From assembly GCF_010179735.1 (NCBI RefSeq), contig NZ_JAAEEH010000010.1, positions 1 through 64,000 of the forward strand: a DNA stretch of 64,000 nt. Reading direction: 5' to 3'. This stretch comes from Anaerotalea alkaliphila. GTDB taxonomy: Bacteria; Bacillota; Clostridia; Lachnospirales; Vallitaleaceae. The notes under the pieces are model-generated. The model ran no database searches, was not told where the DNA came from, and saw only the letters and a program-made list of their open reading frames with translations. This document shows, one piece after another, positions 17,937-25,793 of this stretch. A program made the position numbers and the translations under genes. How positions within the stretch are numbered: the stretch's first letter is position 1; each line of letters starts with the position of its first letter.

Positions 17937-18686
17937 ATGCTGAGCTACAAGGGAATGACATCCTATGAACTGCAGGCGGTCCTGGATACCCGCCGGTGGG
18001 AGAGGGAACTCCTGCGGGAGCCCAGGACCAGGGAGTGGATCGCCAAAGGCATGCAGAACAGGTTCAACAGCATGGTTCCGGACAGGATCCACCGGGTCAT
18101 CACCGAGGGGGTCAGGAACATGGTGGAGGCGGTCCTGACCGGTTCCCGCTACACCACCCCCCATCCGCTGGTGGGCATGGACCTGGAACGGAGGGAAAGG
18201 AAGGCCCGCCAGGTCCTGGAGCGCTACAAGACCGCGGCAGTGGTGGAGGGCTGGGGGACGGGATTTGGGGGAGTGGTCATGGGGATGGCCGACTTCCCCC
18301 TATTGCTTTCCATCAAGATCAAGTTCCTCTACGAAATGGCCGCGGCTTATGGCAGGGACTGCAAGGACCCCGGGGAACGGCTCTTCCTGCTCCACATCTT
18401 CCAGCTGGCCTTCTCCACAGGGGAAACCCGGCGCAGGCTTTTCCCCCTCCTGCGGCACTGGAACAGGCGCATGGAGGAGGCTTCCTCCCGGGACTTCGAC
18501 TGGCGGCACTTCCAGCAGGAATACAGGGACTACCTGGACCTGCCAAAGCTGATCCAGATGGTCCCCGTGGTGGGGGCGGTGGCGGGAGCCTATGTGAACA
18601 ACAGGCTGCTGGGACAGTTGGGGGAGTACGCCATCCACTGCTACCGGCTGCGCTGGATGGAAGAGAGGGAAGAGGAACGGGAATAG
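17937..18686 (+). CDS. EcsC family protein
   Basis: The 249-residue product matches the EcsC family in the central region VEGWGTGFGGVVMGMADFPLLLSIKIKFLYEMAAAYGRD and the C-terminal LIQMVPVVGAVAGAYVNNRLLGQLGEYAIHCYRLR, with two weakly hydrophobic segments at these positions. EcsC was named for its place beside the ABC transporter EcsAB in Bacillus, but its biochemical role is unknown and no ecsAB is here. The ATG at 17937 has GGGAGGGG upstream. It is in one transcription unit with pepF, and the unit ends at the hairpin overlapping its stop codon. Confidence 0.85.
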   Translation: MLSYKGMTSYELQAVLDTRRWERELLREPRTREWIAKGMQNRFNSMVPDRIHRVITEGVRNMVEAVLTGSRYTTPHPLVGMDLERRERKARQVLERYKTAAVVEGWGTGFGGVVMGMADFPLLLSIKIKFLYEMAAAYGRDCKDPGERLFLLHIFQLAFSTGETRRRLFPLLRHWNRRMEEASSRDFDWRHFQQEYRDYLDLPKLIQMVPVVGAVAGAYVNNRLLGQLGEYAIHCYRLRWMEEREEERE

Positions 18687-18710
18687 CATCCGGCTGCTCT
18701 TCCCGTTTTT
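18676..18710 (+). terminator. Terminator of the pepF-ecsC unit
   Basis: AACGGGAA (18676-18683) pairs with TTCCCGTT (18700-18707) with a smaller inner stem (AGC/GCT) and runs into TTTTT. The stop codon of the EcsC gene lies within the hairpin loop side. Confidence 0.75.
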
Positions 18711-18731
18711 CTTTTCCAGGTCCTAGCGGGC

Positions 18732-18750
18732 TTGTCAGCCAGCGTGACAA
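18732..18750. promoter_or_regulatory. Perfect inverted repeat, possible operator of the B12-sensor cluster
   Basis: TTGTCA (18732-18737) and TGACAA (18745-18750) are exact reverse complements around a 7-base centre, five bases upstream of the likely -35 box of the following genes. The position suits an activator or repressor site; the binding protein is unknown. Confidence 0.45.
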
Positions 18751-18754
18751 AAAG

Positions 18755-18784
18755 TTGAGGAATCCGGCTGCACTGGTGTACAAT
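18755..18784 (+). promoter_or_regulatory. Possible promoter of the B12-sensor cluster
   Basis: TTGAGG (18755-18760) and TACAAT (18779-18784) are 18 bases apart, with TGG-type bases just upstream of the -10 box. Confidence 0.5.
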
Positions 18785-18849
18785 GGCGGAAAAGGAGGAA
18801 GGCGGAATACTTTGCCGGCCGTTGTACGGACAAGGACCAGCGCTTTTCC

Positions 18850-19541
18850 TTGAGGAACGCATTGGAACAGGCTGGGGAGCTTCCGGGAGGCAGGGACCTG
18901 GCAGTGGCCATCCATGACTGGTTTCTGGACAAGGATGGAAGGAACGCTAGAAAAGTGGCCAGGAAGCCTACCGTGTCATTGACAACGCGCAAAGGCAAGG
19001 GGTTCCATTGCCGGCAATCTATGAGCAGGTCCTTGCCAGGACCATGCATGAGGTGGGCGAACTCTGGCACAGGAATATCCTGACGGTGGATAAGGAACAT
19101 TATGCTACATCGGTCACCCAGACGGTCATGTCTCGTTTTTACGATGAAATCTTCTCCCAGCCCCGCAAGCAGCTGACCCTCCTGTCCTGCTCCGTTGGGA
19201 GCGAACTCCATGAGATGGGCGTGCGGATGCTATCCGACCTGTTCGAATACCAAGGATGGGACACTTACTACATGGGCGCCTCGGTGCCGGATGCGGCCAT
19301 ACTGAATGCCATCCGGGAACGGAAACCTGACCTTGTGGCCCTTTCGGTGACCATGCCCCCTTACCTGCCTGTCTGTGAACAGCTGGTGCGGAATCTCCGG
19401 TCCGAATACCCTGAGCTGAAGATTGCAGTCGGCGGGCAGGCGTTCCGCACCACTCAGGCACTATGGGAAAAGTGGCCCATCGACCACTATGCTTCTTCCG
19501 CAAGTGCCCTGATCCAGTGGGCGTCCTCCACCTTTGGGTGA
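18850..19541 (+). pseudogene. Cobalamin (B12)-binding sensor protein, frameshifted in its N-terminal part
   Basis: From 18951 the frame reads KSGQEAYRVIDNAQRQGVPLPAIYEQVL-type sequence and continues into a B12-binding-2 helical cap (MHEVGELWHRN, KEHYATSVTQ) and a B12-binding Rossmann domain with the ELHEMG motif, where the His is the expected cobalt ligand (the usual first Asp is Glu). Just upstream, TAG at 18948-18950 closes that frame, while the matching N-terminal part (ALEQAGELPGGRDLAVAIHDWFLDKDGRNARK) continues in another frame from a weak TTG at 18850. Adding one A to the AAAA run at 18951-18954 would join the two halves. The protein would resemble free-standing B12/light or redox sensors related to the CarH sensor domain. 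It may be a real mutation or a homopolymer sequencing error. The downstream intact part could still be translated from TTG 19008. Confidence 0.7.
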
Positions 19542-19565
19542 AATCTGTTTTTTAAGGAGTCTGCC

Positions 19566-20162
19566 ATGTGCCATACAATTACATCTTTTCTGATCCAATG
19601 TGACAGCCAGGGAAGAATCCTGCACCGGTTTTGGTATGAACCGGCATATCTGTTGTCCCCCTATCAGACAAATCTTAGGGACCTATTCGTGGAGGAAGAG
19701 CAGATTGTGTTGGAGACAATGCTGTTGGATGCGATAAAAGAGCAGAAAAAAGTATTTTGGAGACAGCCCCTGCGCCTCCAGGCTTCTGCATCGGAAATTT
19801 CCGCCTGTTTCCTGGCATCTGGACAGACGGTCCTAGTCTATGGGGCGGATTTTTTCGGTCTGGACTCGGCACTCGTCCAGAAGGAATTGGTGGGCAATTT
19901 CATGCGGATAGTCAGTCCTCCAAAACCAGGCTCTCCCTCAGAAGGCCATCAGATGGTCCGTACCCAGTTCGAGCAGATCCAGAAATTGAACAACGAATTG
20001 CTCAATACCCAGCGGCAGCTGAAAAAGGCCAATGCGCAGCTTAACCAGCTGAATCGCGACCTGAACAGCCGTTTGGTGAAGGATCCTCTAACCGCCAAGG
20101 CAAGAATGCTTGCCGGCGCTTTGAACCCAAACCCTATCTGGAAAGGAACCGATGACCGATGA
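19566..20162 (+). CDS. Sensor-like coiled-coil protein ending where a GGDEF domain would begin
   Basis: The 198-residue protein has an N-terminal PAS-like region (about 1-120) followed by a helical linker (about 138-172: QFEQIQKLNNELLNTQRQLKK and ANAQLNQLNRDLNSRLVKDPLT). The sequence NELLNTQRQL...LNRDLxxRLVKDPLT is the standard approach to a diguanylate cyclase GGDEF domain, but here it passes into 26 unrelated residues and stops. I infer that a sensor cyclase lost its output domain; alternatively it is a naturally short partner protein. It follows the B12-sensor gene by 24 bases with AAGGAG ahead of the ATG at 19566, and its stop overlaps the next start (ATGA). Confidence 0.6.
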   Translation: MCHTITSFLIQCDSQGRILHRFWYEPAYLLSPYQTNLRDLFVEEEQIVLETMLLDAIKEQKKVFWRQPLRLQASASEISACFLASGQTVLVYGADFFGLDSALVQKELVGNFMRIVSPPKPGSPSEGHQMVRTQFEQIQKLNNELLNTQRQLKKANAQLNQLNRDLNSRLVKDPLTAKARMLAGALNPNPIWKGTDDR

Positions 20163-20689
20163 AGCCCTTCTCCCAAAACAAGCTGCTGGCCCTTTCAGGC
20201 ATGGCCGTGTGCCTTTCTCTCCTTAGCCTGCTTCTCTTCCGGGGAACCACAAGCCTTCTTTCAGCGGGCGCGATTCCTGTCCTTTTGGCCCTATTCCTGT
20301 ACCGGCATCCTGTCCGGTCGTTCCTGGCCACAGCGACGGCCCTGCTAGTCGCCACCGTCTTCTTCTTCACCACCCAGTCCCTGTTTGTCCTGGGTTATGT
20401 TTTGCTGGGCAGCCTGCTGCGCCTCTTCCTGTACCGATTCCGTGCCGGCAATGGGATAAGAGGTGGATTCGCAGCCTATGTGCTCGCTGTGTCAGGTGTG
20501 CTATATCTGGCCATCCGGCTGACCGAGTGGGCGTTCCGGGTCCCCCTGCACCAGATGATGCTGACCATTTCCAATGGACGTTGGCAGGTCTACGGACTGG
20601 TCATACTGTTGGAGGGCTTATTGGTGGGTCTGTTTCATAGGGTGCTCTTGACAAGCATGGCAGCTCGGCTGCACCCGGAGCAAGTCTGA
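20159..20689 (+). CDS. Small integral membrane protein, unknown function
   Basis: The 176-residue product has five to six hydrophobic segments (near residues 9-27, 32-46, 52-68, 72-88, 100-122 and 140-160) and ends in a short polar tail. The pattern is loosely like DUF2232/YybS-type or ECF S-component-like proteins, but I cannot assign it. Its ATG overlaps the stop of the truncated sensor gene by 4 bases, so it is translated with it, and it is the last gene of the B12-sensor cluster. A hairpin at 20757-20816 follows. Confidence 0.6.
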   Translation: MKPFSQNKLLALSGMAVCLSLLSLLLFRGTTSLLSAGAIPVLLALFLYRHPVRSFLATATALLVATVFFFTTQSLFVLGYVLLGSLLRLFLYRFRAGNGIRGGFAAYVLAVSGVLYLAIRLTEWAFRVPLHQMMLTISNGRWQVYGLVILLEGLLVGLFHRVLLTSMAARLHPEQV

Positions 20690-20756
20690 GCATCTGCCCT
20701 GATGCTGCATGTGCCATTCGGCAAAAATACGCTAAAATCTATAGGTTTTACAAAAA

Positions 20757-20816
20757 AAGCAGAAAACACTAAGCAGACTAGCAGTTGTATGCTGATATGC
20801 TTAATGTTTTCTGCTT
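20757..20816. terminator. 19-bp inverted repeat between convergent genes
   Basis: AAGCAGAAAACACTAAGCA (20757-20775) pairs with 20798-20816 with one mismatch around a 22-base AT-rich centre that has its own small stem. It lies between the end of the B12-sensor cluster and the end of the cation efflux gene, so a bidirectional terminator is likely. The AAAAAAA before it supplies a T-run for the minus strand. Confidence 0.6.
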
Positions 20817-20858
20817 AATGTCATTATGTTGCCGGCAATGAGGATTCCTTTCCCAGCC

Positions 20859-21752
20859 CTAGATCCGTTCCGGATGGAACTGGGCCGGATTCACGTGGAC
20901 GATCACGTCGTCGATATGGTCGAATTCCATCAGGCGGTGCTTGATGTCGTCCGCCACCAGGTGGCCCTCGTAGACCGTCATGTTCCCGTCCAGGGAAATC
21001 TTGACGATCAACAGGAAGTTCAGCCCCACAGGTTTGGAGACGATGGAATCCACATGGTCCACCTTGGGGTCGACCAGGATCGACTCGTAGATTTCCTTCT
21101 TCACCTTCTCGTCGATGTTTGTGTCCATCAGCACCTCGTAGGCGCTGGAAAAGATCTTGACGCCGGTGAAGGCGATCCACAGGGAGATCCCCATGCCCAC
21201 CACGCCGTCCACCACATAGATTTCGAAGTATCCGGTCACGATGCTCAGCAGGGTGAACAGGGTGATGAACACGTCGTTGCGGTGGTCCTCGGCGTTGGCC
21301 AGGGCCAGGAGGCTGCTGTAGTGGAGGCCCACCTTGTGGGAGTACAGGAAGAGGAGGATCTTGACCAGGATGGTGCCCAAAGCCACCGCCACCAGTCCAT
21401 AGGAAAAGAGGAAGGTATCCCGGTTCAGGATGCTGTCCAGGGAGTTGCGGAGGATGCCGAAGGAGACCAGCAGCAGGGAGAAGCTGATGATCATGGAAAA
21501 GACGTACTCCGCCTTGCCGTGGCCGTAGGGGTGGTCCTCGTCGTGGGGTTTGCCCGCAATCCGGTTCCCGATCAAGGTCATGAGGGAGGAGAACACGTCT
21601 CCGGCGCTGTTCAGTCCGTCCCCGATCATGGCCTGGCTTCCGCTGGAGAGTCCCACCACCAGTTTGGAGACCAGCAGCAGGATGTTCCCCAAGATGCCCA
21701 GGACACCCACCCGGTGGATCATTTTGTTCCGTTCTTCTATGTGTTTGTGCAT
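20859..21752 (-). CDS. Cation diffusion facilitator (CDF) metal efflux transporter
   Basis: The 297-residue protein is a CDF-family antiporter. It has the metal-site helix segment GDGLNSAGDVFSS near residue 40 (the family normally has HxxxD/DxxxD here), HPYGHGKAEYV near residue 75, a second helix motif ALANAEDHRNDVF near 155, and a soluble C-terminal domain (DPKVDHVDSIVSKPVG and IDDVIVHVNP). CDF proteins export Zn, Fe, Mn or Co in exchange for protons; the DxxxD/HxxND pair fits Zn/Mn-type sites, but the metal is not certain. The ATG at 21752 follows AAAGGGGC on the minus strand. It diverges from clpB. Confidence 0.9.
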   Translation of the reverse strand: MHKHIEERNKMIHRVGVLGILGNILLLVSKLVVGLSSGSQAMIGDGLNSAGDVFSSLMTLIGNRIAGKPHDEDHPYGHGKAEYVFSMIISFSLLLVSFGILRNSLDSILNRDTFLFSYGLVAVALGTILVKILLFLYSHKVGLHYSSLLALANAEDHRNDVFITLFTLLSIVTGYFEIYVVDGVVGMGISLWIAFTGVKIFSSAYEVLMDTNIDEKVKKEIYESILVDPKVDHVDSIVSKPVGLNFLLIVKISLDGNMTVYEGHLVADDIKHRLMEFDHIDDVIVHVNPAQFHPERI

Positions 21753-21776
21753 GATTTGCCCCTTTCTCATGGAACC

Positions 21777-21805
21777 ATTATAGACGAAGGCGGCGGAAAT
21801 ATCCA
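21777..21805 (-). promoter_or_regulatory. Probable promoter of the CDF transporter
   Basis: On the minus strand TGGATA (21805-21800) and TATAAT (21782-21777) are 17 bases apart, 25 bases upstream of the start codon. Confidence 0.6.
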
Positions 21806-21818
21806 GCCCAATCGAAAC

Positions 21819-21847
21819 TTGACAAAAACCGCAAATCCAATCAAAAT
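21819..21847 (+). promoter_or_regulatory. Probable promoter of clpB
   Basis: TTGACA (21819-21824) is followed after 17 bases by CAAAAT (21842-21847). No CIRCE element and no clear CtsR heptad repeat is present, so heat control is not evident from the sequence. Confidence 0.6.
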
Positions 21848-21885
21848 GGTAGTTAGAGAATTCCAGATTGAAGGAGGCGAAGATT

Positions 21886-24480
21886 GTGGACCTGAACAAA
21901 TTGACGCAAAAATCGATGGAAGCGCTCCAGTCCGCCCAAAGCAGCGCCCGCTCCCAGGGACATCCGGAAATACGGCCGGAACACCTGCTGTATGCCCTCA
22001 TGATCCAGGAGAACGGCATCATCCCAAAGATACTGGAGAAGATGGGAAAGAAGCACAAGGCCCTGACCCTGGGGGCCCAGGAACTGGTACGCAAGAACCC
22101 CCAAGTCAAGGGAGGGGACGGCCAGTCCCCCGTCATGAACCGGGAGCTGGAGAAGCTGCTTTCGGAGGCGGAGACGGAGGCGAAGAATTTTGGAGACCAG
22201 TACGTCTCGGTGGAGCATCTGTTCCTCTCCTTCTTCTCCCTGCCCCAGGGGCATGGAATCCGGGAGCTTTTCGACAGGCTGGAGGTCCGGAAGCCGGAAC
22301 TCCTGGGGGTCTTGAAAGCCATCCGGGGGAACCAGAAGGTGACCACCGACAATCCGGAAAGCACCTATGACGCACTGGGACAATACGGGCACGACCTGGT
22401 GCAGGACGCCATGGACCACAAGCTGGACCCGGTGATCGGCAGGGACGCCGAAATCCGCCATGCCATCCGGATCCTGTCCCGGAAGACGAAGAACAATCCC
22501 GTGCTGATTGGGGAGCCCGGGGTGGGGAAGACGGCCATCGTGGAGGGGCTTGCCCACCGGATCGTGAACCAGGACGTGCCGGAAGGCCTTAAGAACAAGA
22601 GGCTCATCTCCCTGGACATGGGAGCCCTGGTGGCAGGCGCCAAATACAGGGGGGAATTCGAGGAGCGGCTGAAGGCCGTGCTGAAGGAAGTGAAGGAGAG
22701 CAATGGGGAAATCATCCTCTTCATCGACGAACTCCATACCATCGTGGGCGCCGGAAAAGCGGAGGGGGCCATGGATGCGGGCAACATGCTCAAGCCCATG
22801 CTTGCCAGAGGGGAACTGCACTGCATCGGCGCCACCACCCTGGATGAATACCGGAAGCACATCGAGAAGGATCCGGCCCTGGAACGCAGGTTCCAGCCGG
22901 TGCTGGTGGAGGAGCCCACGGTGGAGGATACGGTTTCCATCCTGCGGGGGCTGAAGGAGCGCTACGAAGTCTTCCATGGGGTCCAGATCAAGGACAGCGC
23001 CCTGGTGGCATCCGCGGTCCTGTCCCACCGCTACATCACCGACCGCTTCCTTCCCGACAAGGCCATCGACCTGGTGGACGAGGCCTGCGCCATGATCCGG
23101 ACGGAAATGGACTCCATGCCCCAGGAGATGGACGAGGTCTCCAGAAAAATGGTCCAGCTCCAGATCGAGGAGACGGCCCTGCGCAAGGAGAAGGACCCCT
23201 TGAGCCTCCAGCGTCTGGAGAAGCTGCAAAGGGAGCTGGCGGACCTCCAGGAGGAGTACGGCCGGATGCGCACCCAATGGGAAAACGAAAAGCAGTCGGT
23301 GGAAGGCGTCCAGAAGCTCAAGGAAAGCATCGAGCAGGTCAACCACCAGATCGAGAAGGCGGAGCGGGAACTGGACCTGAACAAGGCGGCCGAGCTGAAG
23401 TACGGGGAACTGCCTGCGCTGCTGAAGAAGCTGGCGGAGGAGGAGAACAGGATCGAGCAGGGGAAGGACGAGAATTCCCTGGTCCGGGAGCAGGTGACGG
23501 AGGAGGAGATCGCCGAAATCATCAGTCGCTGGACCGGCATCCCCCTGAACCGGCTGGTCACCGGGGAGCGGGAAAAGCTGCTCCATCTGGAAGAGGTGCT
23601 GAAGCGGAGGGTCATCGGACAGGAAGAGCCCATCCGGCGGGTGGTGGATGCCATCCTCCGCTCCCGGGCGGGCATCAAGAACCCCAAGAGCCCCATCGGT
23701 TCCTTCCTCTTCCTGGGCCCCACCGGGGTTGGAAAGACGGAGCTGGCCAAAACGGTGGCGGCAGCCCTTTTCGACTCCGAAGACAACATGATCCGCATCG
23801 ACATGTCCGAATACATGGAAAAGTTCTCCGTATCCAGACTGATCGGGGCCCCTCCAGGCTATGTGGGCTACGAGGAAGGGGGGCAGCTCACGGAGGCCGT
23901 CCGCAGGAAGCCCTATGCGGTCGTGCTGCTGGATGAGGTGGAAAAGGCCCATCCGGACGTCTTCAACGTCCTCCTCCAGATCCTGGACGACGGAAGGGTG
24001 ACGGACAGCCAAGGGAGGACGGTGGACTTCAAGAACACCATCATCATCATGACCTCCAACATCGGTGCTCCCCTGCTGCTGGAGGGCATCGGGCCGGACG
24101 GGAAGCTGCAGGAGGGGGTGGAAAAGCAAGTGCTGGATTCCCTCCACGCCTATTTCCGGCCGGAGTTCCTGAACAGGATCGACGAGGTCGTGGTCTACAG
24201 ACCCTTAAGCTATGACAACATCCGGGAAATCGTGGGCCTCCAGTTCAAGGAAATCCAGGAAAGGCTGGCGGACAGGCAGATCGAACTGGTCCTCGGGGAA
24301 AGCGCCGCCAAGGAAATCCTGGAACAGGGATACGACCCCCATTATGGGGCCAGGCCCCTGAAAAGGTATCTCCAGAGGAATGTGGAGACCCTCCTGGCCA
24401 AGGAAATCATTGCCGGAAACATCGCCGAAGGAGCAAAGGTCGTCATCGACTTCGACGGAAGGAACTATGTGCTGGGATGA
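21886..24480 (+). CDS. clpB: ATP-dependent disaggregase ClpB
   Basis: ClpB is a hexameric AAA+ chaperone that pulls proteins out of aggregates with DnaK. The 864 residues carry the whole ClpB order: Clp-N repeats ([17 protein letters not shown] onward), AAA1 with GEPGVGKTA near residue 207, the long coiled-coil M-domain (about 400-530, rich in Glu/Lys/Gln) that separates ClpB from ClpC/ClpE, and AAA2 with GPTGVGKTE near 610 and the C-terminal [12 protein letters not shown]. There is no zinc finger. The GTG at 21886 gives the usual N terminus and follows AAGGAGG (21871-21877) by 8 bases. It stands divergently to the CDF transporter, and rubrerythrin follows 31 bases later. Confidence 0.96.
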   Translation: MDLNKLTQKSMEALQSAQSSARSQGHPEIRPEHLLYALMIQENGIIPKILEKMGKKHKALTLGAQELVRKNPQVKGGDGQSPVMNRELEKLLSEAETEAKNFGDQYVSVEHLFLSFFSLPQGHGIRELFDRLEVRKPELLGVLKAIRGNQKVTTDNPESTYDALGQYGHDLVQDAMDHKLDPVIGRDAEIRHAIRILSRKTKNNPVLIGEPGVGKTAIVEGLAHRIVNQDVPEGLKNKRLISLDMGALVAGAKYRGEFEERLKAVLKEVKESNGEIILFIDELHTIVGAGKAEGAMDAGNMLKPMLARGELHCIGATTLDEYRKHIEKDPALERRFQPVLVEEPTVEDTVSILRGLKERYEVFHGVQIKDSALVASAVLSHRYITDRFLPDKAIDLVDEACAMIRTEMDSMPQEMDEVSRKMVQLQIEETALRKEKDPLSLQRLEKLQRELADLQEEYGRMRTQWENEKQSVEGVQKLKESIEQVNHQIEKAERELDLNKAAELKYGELPALLKKLAEEENRIEQGKDENSLVREQVTEEEIAEIISRWTGIPLNRLVTGEREKLLHLEEVLKRRVIGQEEPIRRVVDAILRSRAGIKNPKSPIGSFLFLGPTGVGKTELAKTVAAALFDSEDNMIRIDMSEYMEKFSVSRLIGAPPGYVGYEEGGQLTEAVRRKPYAVVLLDEVEKAHPDVFNVLLQILDDGRVTDSQGRTVDFKNTIIIMTSNIGAPLLLEGIGPDGKLQEGVEKQVLDSLHAYFRPEFLNRIDEVVVYRPLSYDNIREIVGLQFKEIQERLADRQIELVLGESAAKEILEQGYDPHYGARPLKRYLQRNVETLLAKEIIAGNIAEGAKVVIDFDGRNYVLG

Positions 24481-24511
24481 GCTCCCGCGCATCGGATAAG
24501 GAGGGAACACC

Positions 24512-25096
24512 ATGCAACTGAAAGGAACCAGAACCGCAAGCAACCTGATGCAGGCCTACCTGGGGGAAGCCCAGGCCATGAACCGCTACACCCTGTACGC
24601 CTCGGCGGCCAAGAAGGAAGGCTACGCCCAAATTGCCGAAATCTTCACCCAGACAGCGGACCAGGAACGGGCCCATGCAAAAAGGTTCCTCCGCTTCCTT
24701 GCCGAGGATCACAACGGGGAAGAAGTGGCCCTGGAAGGCGCCTCCTATCCGGTGGCCTTCGGGGACACGCTCTTCAACCTGCGGTCCGCCGCCCAGGGGG
24801 AAGGGGAAGAGGGGTTAACCCTGTACCCGGGCTTCGCCGGAGTGGCCGAGGCGGAAGGGTTCAAGGAAATCGCCTACCTATTCCAACAGGTGGCCGTCAT
24901 CGAGGAAAGCCATGGGGCCAGGTTTGCGGCGTTGGCCGGGAATCTGGAGGAAGGCAGGGTGTTCTCCAAGGAACAGCCGGTGGAATGGGTTTGCCGGGTC
25001 TGCGGCTACATCTACACCGGAGAAAACGCTCCGGGGCTTTGTCCCGTTTGCCTCCATCCCCAGGCCCACTTCGAGGTGCAGGCCAGGAACTATTGA
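24512..25096 (+). CDS. Rubrerythrin
   Basis: Rubrerythrin is a non-haem di-iron peroxidase that reduces hydrogen peroxide in anaerobes. The 194-residue protein has the ferritin-like four-helix domain with iron ligands in NLMQAYLGEAQAMNRY, FTQTADQERAHAKR, FAGVAEAEGFKEIA and VAVIEESHGARF, and a C-terminal rubredoxin-like domain with the two Fe-binding pairs CRVCGY and CPVCLH. Both sites are complete. The ATG at 24512 follows AAGGAGGG. It sits between clpB and a two-component system and the spacing allows co-transcription with either, consistent with an oxidative-stress role. Confidence 0.95.
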   Translation: MQLKGTRTASNLMQAYLGEAQAMNRYTLYASAAKKEGYAQIAEIFTQTADQERAHAKRFLRFLAEDHNGEEVALEGASYPVAFGDTLFNLRSAAQGEGEEGLTLYPGFAGVAEAEGFKEIAYLFQQVAVIEESHGARFAALAGNLEEGRVFSKEQPVEWVCRVCGYIYTGENAPGLCPVCLHPQAHFEVQARNY

Positions 25097-25106
25097 AAGG
25101 AAAACC

Positions 25107-25793
25107 ATGGGCGAGACCATATTGATCGTGGAAGACGAGAAGAAGATCGCCAGGTTCCTGGAGCTGGAACTGCAGCATGAGGGATATGGCACACTGGTGG
25201 CGGAGGACGGGGAAACAGGACTTGCCCTGGCCTTGGGAGGCCAGGCGGACCTGGTGGTCCTGGACCTGATGCTTCCCGGAATGGGAGGGCTGGCGGTGCT
25301 CCAGGGGATCCGGGCCAGGGACGAACAGTTGCCTGTCATCCTCCTGACTGCAAAGGACGATGTGGCGGACAAGGTGAAGGGGCTGGACATGGGAGCCGAC
25401 GACTACATGACGAAGCCTTTCGCCATGGAAGAATTCCTGGCCCGGATCCGCGTGGCCTTGAAACGCAGGAGCCTGGAGAACGCGTCCGCAAAGGCCGGGG
25501 GCCTTTCCCACGGCCAGCTGCATCTGGATGAAGGGAAGCGGCAAGCCAGCTATGGGGGAATACCCATCGAACTGACGAAAAAGGAGTACGAACTCCTGAA
25601 ATATCTCCTGGAGAACAAGAACATGGCCCTCCCCAGGGAGCGGATCCTGGAGAAGGTGTGGGGATACGACTACTATGGGGACACCAATGTCATCGACGTG
25701 TACGTCCGTTACCTCCGTGCCAAGATAGACCAGAAACTGGGAGTGGAAATCATACGGACAGTCAGGGGCGTGGGCTATGGAATCTATGACTAG
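25107..25793 (+). CDS. OmpR/PhoB-family response regulator
   Basis: The 228-residue protein has a receiver domain with acidic residues E9-D10, phospho-acceptor D53 in VVLDLMLPGMGG, and lysine in MTKPFAMEE, followed by a winged-helix DNA-binding domain (about 130-228) ending YLRAKIDQKL and TVRGVGYGIYD. It should bind DNA when phosphorylated by the kinase encoded directly downstream. The ATG at 25107 follows the rubrerythrin stop by 10 bases with AAAGGA between, and its 3' end overlaps the kinase gene, so the three genes may form one operon. Confidence 0.93.
   Translation: MGETILIVEDEKKIARFLELELQHEGYGTLVAEDGETGLALALGGQADLVVLDLMLPGMGGLAVLQGIRARDEQLPVILLTAKDDVADKVKGLDMGADDYMTKPFAMEEFLARIRVALKRRSLENASAKAGGLSHGQLHLDEGKRQASYGGIPIELTKKEYELLKYLLENKNMALPRERILEKVWGYDYYGDTNVIDVYVRYLRAKIDQKLGVEIIRTVRGVGYGIYD

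Noticed and set aside
18943-18960. Programmed -1 ribosomal frameshift in the B12 sensor gene
   Set aside because: The site AGA AAA G is not a canonical heptamer and I see no downstream pseudoknot; mutation or sequencing error is simpler.
21786-21885. CIRCE or CtsR operator in front of clpB
   Set aside because: No TTAGCACTC/GAGTGCTAA pair and no convincing GGTCAAA tandem heptads are present.
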